DNA from: Bog-159 sp963843255
GTDB lineage: Bacteria; Acidobacteriota; Terriglobia; Bryobacterales; Bryobacteraceae
Reading direction: 5' to 3'
Assembly: GCA_963843255.1 (NCBI GenBank)
Contig: CAWJJQ010000010.1
Coordinates: forward strand, 310,001 to 374,000
DNA: 64,000 bases
Part shown: positions 27,367-34,953 of the stretch, one piece after another
Layout: every line of letters starts with the position of its first letter
Numbering within the stretch: position 1 is the first letter of the stretch
Translations under genes and position numbers: made by a program
The notes under the pieces: model-generated
Database searches by the model: none
The model's input: the letters and a program-made list of their open reading frames with translations, nothing else
What the model was told of the DNA's origin: nothing

Positions 27367-27376
<10 letters not shown>
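26290..27376 (+). pseudogene. Tyrosine integrase, frameshifted, overlapping the tRNA
   Basis: The catalytic half is open from 26561: Arg74 (ETGVRPGEAVGLQW), Lys105 (GGKSRN), His170/Arg173 (HSLRHTMLTRLG) and nucleophile Tyr205 (SQRYVHPTPEGMDRAF), numbering from the ATG at 26561. The usual second histidine (AGHSS) is a tyrosine (AGYSSV). Upstream the core-binding domain is recognisable (KIEAGIHERPPAPIL, FAPGFQRAIETGCADKPATV, LDAIDESVIDGYKQRG), but a one-base shift near 26447 separates KPATVRFYEEKL from LLADSQLAS. The stop TAG (27374-27376) lies inside the first ten bases of the tRNA gene. The protein would have integrated or excised an element at that tRNA. Confidence 0.8.
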
Positions 27377-27442
<66 letters not shown>

Positions 27443-27445
27443 CGC

Positions 27446-28723
27446 CTAAGCCTTCACCGTCATCAGCGCCGACGCATAATTAACCGCATCGGTGGGACCA
27501 AACCTCGCCTGCACCCGCGCCAGATACCAGCCCGGCGCCACCGCCGCCCCCGCATCCGACATGCCGTTCCAGATCATCGTCTCCGTCCCCGGCGGACGCG
27601 TCTCCCAGTCATGCAGCGTGCGCACCAGAACTACGTCCGGAGTCTGGTCGCTGTCTTGAATGATCTCGAACCGCGTCTCGCACGCCAGTGGGATGGCATA
27701 CGAGATGCTCGATGACTGGCCCGGCCCAATCGACGTTGGATTAGGATTTGGCCGCCACGCGATGGGCGGGCTCACCGCCGGTGCGAACGCCATGGGCGTA
27801 AAGGCATCTCCCCTAATCGTAATGCTGCCCAAGCCGGATGGCCCCATGCCCATCCCGGCGGCGTAGGAAAGGTACGGCACGGTGTTTTGCGGAATGCCCA
27901 TCGCCGAAACCGCCACCATGTCTACCGCCAGGGGATTCAGGCCCGCGAACACCAGGTCCGCCTCGATCGCCGTTCCCGAGGTGGGCCCTTGCCCTTCCAT
28001 CCCCCACACGCCGTCGATCACCGCAAAATCGATGGGTCGCGTGGTGTTCAGGTCAATGATGCTCTCCGCAATGCCCCGGTTGTGTAGATCCTGCCGGGGC
28101 CATTGGTTCGCTACGCCGTAAATCGTGGGTGACGCCATGCCTACCAGGTTCTTCATGGACAGGGTAGCGCCGACCGACAGGTGCGTTTTCAGTTTTGCCA
28201 CGCTGATGAAGATGGCATCCGGCCCAATGACGGTATCCGGCAGCCATAGCCGCCGGTGGACCATGCCGCCGCCCGGAACCTTCACCAGGCTGACCGCCCG
28301 CTGGCAGAGGTCCACCAGTTGAATGCGCCCCTGCGGATCGTAGGTCAGGAAGAACCCGTATCCGCATGCCGCGAACGGCGCCGGCTGTACGCAGGACCCC
28401 TCGGCGATCACCACCTGCGCCGCGCCCGCCGCCAGGGCCAGGTCCACCACCGCTCGCACCACCTGCGGGTCCGTGGTGATCCCTGAGTTTGATGGCGCAT
28501 CGATCACCAGGTTGGGCTTGATAATGACAGTCTTTCCCGCCATCTGTTTCGAGGGGAATTGCCCGCACGCGTTGATCGCAGTCTTGGCGGCGCGGTACGG
28601 TTCATCGGAATGTCCTACGCCCACGCTATAGCTGCCGCCGGCCGCTTTGACAGGCGTTACGGCCAGTAGCGCCGATGGCACCGCCATGGACTGGAGAAAC
28701 AGCCGCCGTTCAATGGTTTTCAT
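27446..28723 (-). CDS. DUF362-domain secreted protein
   Basis: The 425-residue protein begins with a twin-arginine-like signal (IERRLFLQSMAVPSALLAV). The DUF362 domain follows: KTVIIKPNLVIDAPSNSGIT, VVIAEGSCVQPAPFAACGYG, and AKLKTHLSVGATLSMKNLVG, with DGVWGMEGQGPTSG near the middle. DUF362 proteins are of unclear function and often occur with Fe-S proteins; no Cys cluster is present here. The last 110 residues look like a FlgD/Ig-type domain (WETRPPGTETMIWNGMSDAG, PGWYLARVQA). It converges on the tRNA with only 3 bp between them. Confidence 0.75.
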   Translation of the reverse strand: MKTIERRLFLQSMAVPSALLAVTPVKAAGGSYSVGVGHSDEPYRAAKTAINACGQFPSKQMAGKTVIIKPNLVIDAPSNSGITTDPQVVRAVVDLALAAGAAQVVIAEGSCVQPAPFAACGYGFFLTYDPQGRIQLVDLCQRAVSLVKVPGGGMVHRRLWLPDTVIGPDAIFISVAKLKTHLSVGATLSMKNLVGMASPTIYGVANQWPRQDLHNRGIAESIIDLNTTRPIDFAVIDGVWGMEGQGPTSGTAIEADLVFAGLNPLAVDMVAVSAMGIPQNTVPYLSYAAGMGMGPSGLGSITIRGDAFTPMAFAPAVSPPIAWRPNPNPTSIGPGQSSSISYAIPLACETRFEIIQDSDQTPDVVLVRTLHDWETRPPGTETMIWNGMSDAGAAVAPGWYLARVQARFGPTDAVNYASALMTVKA

Positions 28724-28821
28724 AGTATTTAAAGGCCTGTTTGCCTGATTATCAGACTATATACTACCTCCGCCGCAGTGGCAAACCCTGAGGTACTAGC
28801 GTACTATCTGGTGGCTAAACT

Positions 28822-30381
28822 TCAGTTGAGGGGAGCGGCGGGCGGCGCGGAAAGCGTTTCAATTTGGATCTTCAACTGTGCCGGCGAGGCCTGTGCGCAT
28901 TTGCCGTAAACCAGCCAGCCGGGCAACGCCGGATCGCTCACCTGGCACCGGTATTCGGGCAAATCGTTCATCACATCGTAACCGAAGAGATCCGGCGTGC
29001 CGTCTTTGGCAAACGCGATCACTTTCGGGTCGCGCGGAATATATGCCCGAAAATCCGCCTGGCTCACCGGTTCTCCGGCCAAAACCCGGTCCACGATTCC
29101 GAAGATGTAGTGACGGAATTGATGCTCGGCATAATAGTGAGTTAGTGGATACCAGGGAAAGTAAGCTCCCCCCGGATGCTGCCGCAGATAGTCCAAAGCG
29201 ACCTGTTGACCGGTCTCCGGTAGCTGTCTCACTTTCGCGCGAATGTTTAAAACCAGCGGCGCTTCCGACAGCGCCAGCGGAATGATGATGGCCGCCAGCA
29301 CCGAAACCACTACCGCGCGAATTTGGCTATTCCCGGCGCCGCGCGCGACATCCGCCAGCATCACCGTCAATCCGCAAGTCAGGAAGAACGTCGCGAAGCT
29401 CAGGCTATTGACGTCGCCTCCCGTCTTGGCGCGTCCCGCAAAGGAGAACGGCATCAGCGCGATTCCCACCAGCAGCACAGGCACGCAGCGATTTCTCGCC
29501 AGGCCCCGCCAATTTTGGCCGCGCAACCCGCCGCTGGTCCACAGGCAGACGAAACACGCGAGCAATAGCACGGGAACCGGCATAGCCAGCCTGATGAACA
29601 GCCGCGCCGCCGTAATCAGGCTAACCAGTCGCGATGCGTCCGACCAGGGATGGTGAGCCGGAACCCAGATCAGACAATGATACAAGCGCCCAGCGCCTTC
29701 TCCCACGATCAGTACGCCGCCGCAAAGTCCCCCCACCGCGGCCAGCCATGCCAGGTAGCGCAGCGCGCGCCCTGACCCATACGCTGCCAACAGATACGCC
29801 ATCAGAACGAACGGCACGGGCAAGAAGGTCTGTTTGCACAAAACCGAAAGCACGGCGCACAAAGCCGAAATGGGGAAAGCGATGCGCTCTCTCCACCGGC
29901 CGCCCGGGTATAGCGCACCGCAGGCTATGGCGCCGAGTGCCAGTCCTGGACCATCCGCGTGGACGTTGAAACATGAATACTTCAGTGGCTCCAGATAACA
30001 CATCAGTAACCCGGCCGCCAGAAAAGCTATTCCGTCGATAGCTCCATAACCTGTCTTACGCGGCGAAAAGTGAAGGAAGGCTGCCGCCGGGAAACATAAA
30101 AGGACGGTAATTAACGAGCCCATCAGAACCGCGCTATTAGGTGAGGGAAAAAGCGTTGTGGGCAGATAGACAAGAGCGACCAGGGGACCATACAACGAGC
30201 TATAAAGCGGACCGCCCGGAGGCTGAACCACATAGTAATTTACGCCGTGCGCAAGCGCGAACGAGGGCATTAGCCGGGCCGCGTTAGCGTTCCAGAATGG
30301 TGTTTCAAGCACCCGGTAGCAGATCGTGAAGAATAGTACGAAAGCCGCGGCCCCAATGCCGATCCTATATCCCGCCCGCAT
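28822..30381 (-). CDS. Polytopic membrane protein, GT-C glycosyltransferase-like
   Basis: 519 residues with about ten to eleven predicted membrane helices (for example residues 6-22, 63-98 and 300-320) and an exposed C-terminal domain of about 130 residues. The first loop has FWNANAARLMPSFALAHGVN, in the position where GT-C transferases carry their acidic motif, but no clear DxD is visible. The family is therefore uncertain: an undecaprenyl- or dolichyl-phosphate sugar transferase-like protein is the best guess. It stands alone between the DUF362 gene and a small gene on the same strand. Confidence 0.55.
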   Translation of the reverse strand: MRAGYRIGIGAAAFVLFFTICYRVLETPFWNANAARLMPSFALAHGVNYYVVQPPGGPLYSSLYGPLVALVYLPTTLFPSPNSAVLMGSLITVLLCFPAAAFLHFSPRKTGYGAIDGIAFLAAGLLMCYLEPLKYSCFNVHADGPGLALGAIACGALYPGGRWRERIAFPISALCAVLSVLCKQTFLPVPFVLMAYLLAAYGSGRALRYLAWLAAVGGLCGGVLIVGEGAGRLYHCLIWVPAHHPWSDASRLVSLITAARLFIRLAMPVPVLLLACFVCLWTSGGLRGQNWRGLARNRCVPVLLVGIALMPFSFAGRAKTGGDVNSLSFATFFLTCGLTVMLADVARGAGNSQIRAVVVSVLAAIIIPLALSEAPLVLNIRAKVRQLPETGQQVALDYLRQHPGGAYFPWYPLTHYYAEHQFRHYIFGIVDRVLAGEPVSQADFRAYIPRDPKVIAFAKDGTPDLFGYDVMNDLPEYRCQVSDPALPGWLVYGKCAQASPAQLKIQIETLSAPPAAPLN

Positions 30382-30437
30382 AGAACTTCAGTCTATCCTA
30401 CTCAGGCGCGGTGATCCGCCGCGGTAGCAATCCGGCG

Positions 30438-30785
30438 TTAGCCGATCCACTCGGTTACTGCGATGGCTCCGTCGCGATTCTGATGGGTAAATCGAAGCTG
30501 TCTTCCGTCCTCGATCTTCAAGGTCATTATCTTCCCCAGATGCACACTTATAAATGACCCGTCATACGGACACCAGACTTGGCCGCTGAAAGTCTTTATC
30601 TCGTTGCTCGATAAGTTATCCCCAGGCTCCGTGCCATCCTGCATAAAGCACAGATGATACTCTACTGAGAAGGTCTTACCCTTTCCAGTTGTAACCGTAC
30701 CTGTTCCGCTAAGGCGTTTGGTAGGCCTGGTCTTATTACCGGGCGCGTTGGACCGGGATAGTTGCAGACTGAAGATATCCTTCAA
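30438..30785 (-). CDS. Hypothetical protein (115 aa)
   Basis: The TTG start at 30785 is preceded by GGGAGAAGGA. The product is small and beta-rich, with TGTVTTGKGKTFSVEYHLCF, TFSGQVWCPYDGSFISVHLG and QLRFTHQNRDGAIAVTEWIG. It has no signal peptide or membrane segment. The pattern (two Cys, many aromatic residues) would fit a small cytoplasmic beta-barrel. No family recognised. Confidence 0.5.
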   Translation of the reverse strand: MKDIFSLQLSRSNAPGNKTRPTKRLSGTGTVTTGKGKTFSVEYHLCFMQDGTEPGDNLSSNEIKTFSGQVWCPYDGSFISVHLGKIMTLKIEDGRQLRFTHQNRDGAIAVTEWIG

Positions 30786-30916
30786 TGATCCTTCTCCCTC
30801 GGAATTTGAAGGCGGCTAACCGGTGAGCAGCAGCCGAATCGATTGGCGGGGTTCAAATTCAATCCCATTATAGCAAGCCCGCGGGTGTTCGAGTGAAACC
30901 GTTTAGCGGCGAGTCA

Positions 30917-31438
30917 CTAACTGGCCGTTTTGCCGGAAACCAGTGTCACCTGCGCGCGGTGATGATCCGAGTGCCACGCGTACAACGCCAGTGTACGATC
31001 CAGTGTTACCGGGCCGAGTTCCGAGTGCCAGAACGTGCGCGCGAAGTCCGCCGGCGTCATGGATCGCAGCAAAACCACCCAGCGGCGGTGCAGTGCATCC
31101 AGCAGATCGAGCGACAACTCCACCGGCGCGCTGCGCGAATCGGCCAGTTCCGCCCAGCGGTCCTGATCGTATCCGGTAATGCTGGGCGTGTCCTGGGTCA
31201 GCGCCAGGCGGAACCGGCAGAAGCTGTTCATGTGGCTGTCGGCCACGTGGTGCACCACCTGCCGGACGGTCCATCCGCCGGGACGGTAGGGCGTCTCCAA
31301 TTGCTCCGGCGTCAAGCCTTCCACGGCCGCCCGCAGCCGCGCGGGCGCCTTCTCCAACCGGTCGATAAACTCGCGCCGCTGTTCTTCCGTGCTTTCACCC
31401 TCGTATTGAAACCGGCCAATGGGGTAGCGGAGGTCCAT
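30917..31438 (-). CDS. YfiT/DinB-superfamily metal-binding protein
   Basis: 173 residues with the four-helix DinB fold: FIDRLEKAPARLRAAVEGLT, then PGGWTVRQVVHHVADSHMN, which has the first metal-binding histidine, and LYAWHSDHHRAQVTLV with the others. The N-terminal MDLRYPIGRF motif is that of the YfiT group, to which bacillithiol transferases (BstA) belong. The likely job is transfer of a low-molecular-weight thiol to electrophiles, or a related metal-dependent step. It is divergent from the ADOP gene at 31546. Confidence 0.8.
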   Translation of the reverse strand: MDLRYPIGRFQYEGESTEEQRREFIDRLEKAPARLRAAVEGLTPEQLETPYRPGGWTVRQVVHHVADSHMNSFCRFRLALTQDTPSITGYDQDRWAELADSRSAPVELSLDLLDALHRRWVVLLRSMTPADFARTFWHSELGPVTLDRTLALYAWHSDHHRAQVTLVSGKTAS

Positions 31439-31545
31439 AGTTTTCCCAGCATATCAGAAGCTTTGCCGCGGGCCGGCGCCGGCGGCCGCAACGCTCCTCT
31501 TGACGACCTACAGGAGCACGCGGTATACTCCTGTTGGCGACCTAC

Positions 31546-34278
31546 ATGAGTCCACAATCGGAAGTGCGCAGATGGCTTTCCCGCGTGGCCGGAGTCTTCC
31601 GGCGGCAAGCGCTCGACCGGCAACTGAACGAGGAAGTGCGTTTCCATCTCGACATGGAGGCGGAGGCGAACCGGCGGCGAGGCATGAGCGCCGAGGAGGC
31701 GGCGCGGGCGGCGCGGCGAGCGTTTGGAGGGGCTGAACAAGTGAAAGAGATTTACCGCGATCGGCGCGGTCTGCCCGCGATCGAGATGCTCTTCAAAGAT
31801 ATCCGCTACGGCCTGCGCACCATGCGCCGAAGCCCGGGTTTTACGGCCATCGCGGCGCTTTCCCTGGCGCTGGGGATCGGCGCGAACACCGCGATTTTCA
31901 CGCTCATGGACGCAGTGATGTGGCGTTCGCTGCCGGTGCCGGCGCCGGAAGAACTCGTTTCGGTGGGCGACGCCTCGCGGCCCACGGCGCTCAGCGAAGG
32001 CGCGCCGATGCTGACCGTGCTCTCCTATCCGCTGTACGCGCGCCTGCGAGATCAGAACCGGGTCTTCCGCGGGCTGATGGCCGCAGGCAAGTCCGGTCCG
32101 ATCGACATGAACGTGGATGAAGGCAGTGACGAACCCGTGCGTGGACGCCTGGTTTCGGGCAACTACTTCGATGTCCTGGCTGTAGCACCGGCGCTCGGCC
32201 GCACATTCGCGGCGGGCGAGGACGAACCCGCTGCAGGCAGCCCGGTGGCGGTGATCAGCTACGATTTCTGGCAGAACCGCTTCGCGGGCGATCGCGGCAT
32301 TTTGGGCCGCACGCTCCGGCTGAACCGCGCCATGTTCACGATTATCGGCGTGGGGCCGCGGGGGTTCAGCGGCGAAGTGGTGGGCAGCCCCACCGACATC
32401 TGGATTCCGCTGGCCATGCAGCCGCGGGTGAATCCGGGATACCCGCGGCTCGACAATCGCAACTCGAACTGGCTAATCGGGATGGGACGGCTGAAGCCCG
32501 GCGTTTCGCTGGCACGGGCGCGCGCGCAGATCGCCGCGCTGGCGCAGGAAGCCTTGATGGATTACACCGGAGCGAACCTTTCGCCGGACGACGCGAAGGC
32601 GATCCGGTCGCAGACCATTGATGTCGAGCCGGGCGGGCGCGGCCTTTCCTGGATCCGGGGCCACGATCGCTCGCTATTGGTTACGCTGGCGGCGCTGTTC
32701 GGGCTGGTGCTGGCGATTGCCTGCGCGAACGTAGCCAACCTGCTGCTGGCGCGCGCCAGCAAACGGCAGAAGGAGATTTCCATGCGCCTGGCGCTGGGCG
32801 CCGGCCGGCCGCGGCTCATCCGGCAACTGCTTACGGAGAGCGTCCTGCTCGCGGCGATCGGAGGGAGCATGGGACTGCTGATGGCAGGCTGGGGCAGCCG
32901 GATCCTTTCGCGTCTGGCGGCCGTGGGCGGGGTCAGCCCGATTCCGTTCGATGTGGACGTGCGTCCGCACATAGCGGTGCTGGCGTTTACCGGCGCGGTT
33001 TCGGTGCTGACGGCGCTGCTGTTCGGGCTCGCGCCGGCGCTGCGATCGACGCGCATCGACCTGGCGCCGGCGCTCAAGGAAGGCACGCGCACGTCCGGCG
33101 CGGGCGGCGGACACCTGGCGCGCTGGCTGGTGGTGGCACAACTGGGGCTGTCGATAGTGATGCTGACCGGCGCCGGATTGTTGATGCGCAGCCTTGCGAA
33201 CCTGGAGACGCGGGACGTGGGATACTCGCGGGCTAACCTGGTACTGGTGAAGGCCGACTTCAGCGGGAGCGGCTACACTTCAGACCGGCAGTTGGCGGCA
33301 CTCAACCGGTTGATGGAGCATCTGCGCGCGACACCGGGTGTGCGCGGCGTCACGGTGTCGGAGAACGGGTTATTCAGTGCGACCGATTCCAGCACGGACA
33401 GCCTGCAGGTGGAGGGTTTCACGCCGGCGCGGCGGGAAGATGCCTCGAGCGGCTTCGACCAGGTGGGGGCGCACTATTTCCAGGTGGTAGGCGTGCCGCT
33501 GGTCGCGGGGCGCGATTTTGACGAGCGCGACCGGCTGGGAGCGCAGGCGGTGGTGATCATCAACGAAACGATGGCGCGGTTTTATTTCGCCGGCCGCGAT
33601 ACGCTGGGCAAATACCTTGCGAACGGCGGCGACCGGGCCGTGATTGTGGGAGTCGCACGGGACATGAAGCAGCGCAACCTGAAGGCTGGCATGGAACGAC
33701 GCTTTTATCTGCCTCTGCTGCAAAGCACGGACCGCTTCGGGGCATTCAACCTGGAAATCAGAACGCGGGACGACGCGGCGCGCATGATTCCGGCCACACG
33801 GCGCGCGCTGCAGTCGTTCGACCGCAACCTAAGGGTAACGAGCCTGCAGACGGTGCGCGTGCTGATGGATGAAAGTATCAGCGCCGACCGCATGATGGCC
33901 CGCCTGGCGGGATTTTTCGGCGTGCTGGCGCTGCTGCTGGCGGCGAGCGGTTTGTACGGCGTGATCTCGTATGCCACCGCGCGGCGCACCAATGAAATCG
34001 GGGTGCGGATAGCGCTGGGCGCCGGCCGGGGGACCGTAGTCCGGATGGTGCTCGGCGAGACGCTGGTGCTGGCGGCTGCGGGATTCGCGATCGGGCTGCC
34101 GGCGGCGCTGCTGGCGGGGCGATTGATTGGTGCGACGCTGGTGGGGGTGAGCGCGCGCGATCCGCTCACGTTCGGCGCGGCCAGCGGGGTGATGTTGCTG
34201 GCGGCGCTTTGCGCGGGCTTCATTCCGGCGGAGCGGGCATCGCGCATCGATCCGATGGTGGCGCTGCGGCAGGATTAG
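31546..34278 (+). CDS. ADOP-type MacB-like permease 1
   Basis: 910 residues from the ATG at 31546 (the TTG at 31534 is less likely). Residues 1-75 are the soluble prefix seen in ADOP proteins (REALDRQLNEEVRFHLDMEA type, then GMSAEEAARAARRAFGGAEQ). The first helix and MacB-type periplasmic core follow (GIGANTAIFTLMDAVMWRSL), then an FtsX domain (ACANVANLLLARASKRQKEI, ALGAGRPRLIRQLLTESVLL). A second core and a second FtsX domain end the protein (GVISYATARRTNEIGVRIAL). Acidobacteria carry many such duplicated permeases with no ATPase gene alongside, as here; substrate unknown. Confidence 0.85.
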   Translation: MSPQSEVRRWLSRVAGVFRRQALDRQLNEEVRFHLDMEAEANRRRGMSAEEAARAARRAFGGAEQVKEIYRDRRGLPAIEMLFKDIRYGLRTMRRSPGFTAIAALSLALGIGANTAIFTLMDAVMWRSLPVPAPEELVSVGDASRPTALSEGAPMLTVLSYPLYARLRDQNRVFRGLMAAGKSGPIDMNVDEGSDEPVRGRLVSGNYFDVLAVAPALGRTFAAGEDEPAAGSPVAVISYDFWQNRFAGDRGILGRTLRLNRAMFTIIGVGPRGFSGEVVGSPTDIWIPLAMQPRVNPGYPRLDNRNSNWLIGMGRLKPGVSLARARAQIAALAQEALMDYTGANLSPDDAKAIRSQTIDVEPGGRGLSWIRGHDRSLLVTLAALFGLVLAIACANVANLLLARASKRQKEISMRLALGAGRPRLIRQLLTESVLLAAIGGSMGLLMAGWGSRILSRLAAVGGVSPIPFDVDVRPHIAVLAFTGAVSVLTALLFGLAPALRSTRIDLAPALKEGTRTSGAGGGHLARWLVVAQLGLSIVMLTGAGLLMRSLANLETRDVGYSRANLVLVKADFSGSGYTSDRQLAALNRLMEHLRATPGVRGVTVSENGLFSATDSSTDSLQVEGFTPARREDASSGFDQVGAHYFQVVGVPLVAGRDFDERDRLGAQAVVIINETMARFYFAGRDTLGKYLANGGDRAVIVGVARDMKQRNLKAGMERRFYLPLLQSTDRFGAFNLEIRTRDDAARMIPATRRALQSFDRNLRVTSLQTVRVLMDESISADRMMARLAGFFGVLALLLAASGLYGVISYATARRTNEIGVRIALGAGRGTVVRMVLGETLVLAAAGFAIGLPAALLAGRLIGATLVGVSARDPLTFGAASGVMLLAALCAGFIPAERASRIDPMVALRQD

Positions 34279-34301
34279 GCTTCTACCAGAGATGGACACG
34301 T

Positions 34302-34530
34302 CTAGAGATCAGTTTTGGGGGACCAGAGCGAAAACGGTCCGTGGCCGAATGCGCCTCCTCCGGAGCTTGTGCCGTAGATGGCTCCCGTCGAGCTGAGGGC
34401 GAGCCCGGCAATCGGATTCGCCCCGTCTCCGTGCTGGCGAGAAGCTGTGGATTGTCTCCGTCCAGGGCCCGCCCGGTGTTGCGCGTGGGGTCAGTTCGAA
34501 GACGATGCCACATCCTCCGAGTTGATCGAC
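34302..34530 (-). pseudogene. GloVer-repeat protein C-terminal fragment
   Basis: The minus strand reads QLGGCGIVFELTPRATPG and WTETIHSFSP, then, after a one-base shift, DGANPIAGLALSSTGAIYGT, SSGGGAFGHGPFSLWSP and a TAG at 34302-34304. The pattern 'GCGTVFELTP..TETVLYSF..DGANPxAGL..GxxYGTxxxGG' is the choice-of-anchor GloVer tandem repeat of secreted proteins. Only about 1.5 repeats are left. It lies in the decayed stretch between the two convergent ADOP genes. Confidence 0.6.
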
Positions 34531-34551
34531 TGTTGCCTGACAAGCTGATGT

Positions 34552-34814
34552 CTAACTTCCACCAGATTGCAAAACCTCGCTCGCGAGTTTTATGGCGTAG
34601 ATAACACGGAAGGCGTCGCCTCTCAACGGGAGTAGCGCTCAAACACGTCAGAACCGAGGCCATGAAGTGGCTTGGCGATAACTGCTTTGCCGCCGTCCGC
34701 CGCAATCGTGAGCGCCGAGAGAATCGAGGACCGCGCGGCTTCGGGAAAGTTCTCGAATTCCTTCAAGGCCGCCTTCACCCAAGAAACAGCTCGCGTTTGT
34801 CGAGTCTCAGCCAT
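34552..34814 (-). pseudogene. RelE/HigB-type toxin, frameshifted
   Basis: The ATG at 34814 starts MAETRQTRAVSWVKAALKEF, followed by PEAARSSILSALTIAADGGK and KPLHGLGSDVFE, the start of the phage Gp49/HigB-like branch of the RelE/ParE superfamily. After VFE a one-base shift is needed to continue LRGDAFRVIYAIKL, which matches the family's YRVIYA strand; then it stops early. The antitoxin gene normally following such a toxin is absent, replaced by the GloVer fragment. A perfect palindrome lies 34 bp upstream. Confidence 0.65.
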
Positions 34815-34847
34815 TCACGATTTCCGTATGAGGCCCACCAGACCGAT

Positions 34848-34865
34848 GTTGTCATTTATGACAAC
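34848..34865. promoter_or_regulatory. Perfect palindrome, probable toxin-antitoxin operator
   Basis: GTTGTCATTTATGACAAC has perfect 8-bp arms around TT. It lies 34 bp upstream of the toxin ATG on the minus strand, the place where the HTH antitoxin of higBA-type modules binds. It is all that remains to indicate the lost antitoxin. Confidence 0.5.
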
Positions 34866-34907
34866 AACTGTGAAGGACCTTGGGTATGCTGCCGGACTCA
34901 GTCGGTC

Positions 34908-34953
34908 AAAAGGCGGCCTGAGAGCCCGCCGCAGGCTTGGGAGCCCGCCTCAC
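34908..34953. repeat. Cloverleaf-like palindromic repeat, partial copy
   Basis: AAAAGGCGGCCTGAGAGCCC and CGCCGCAGGCTTGGGAGCCC, then GCCTCAC, match the 3' half of the full copies at 38025 and 61222. It overlaps the stop codon of the ADOP permease 2 gene. Confidence 0.6.
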
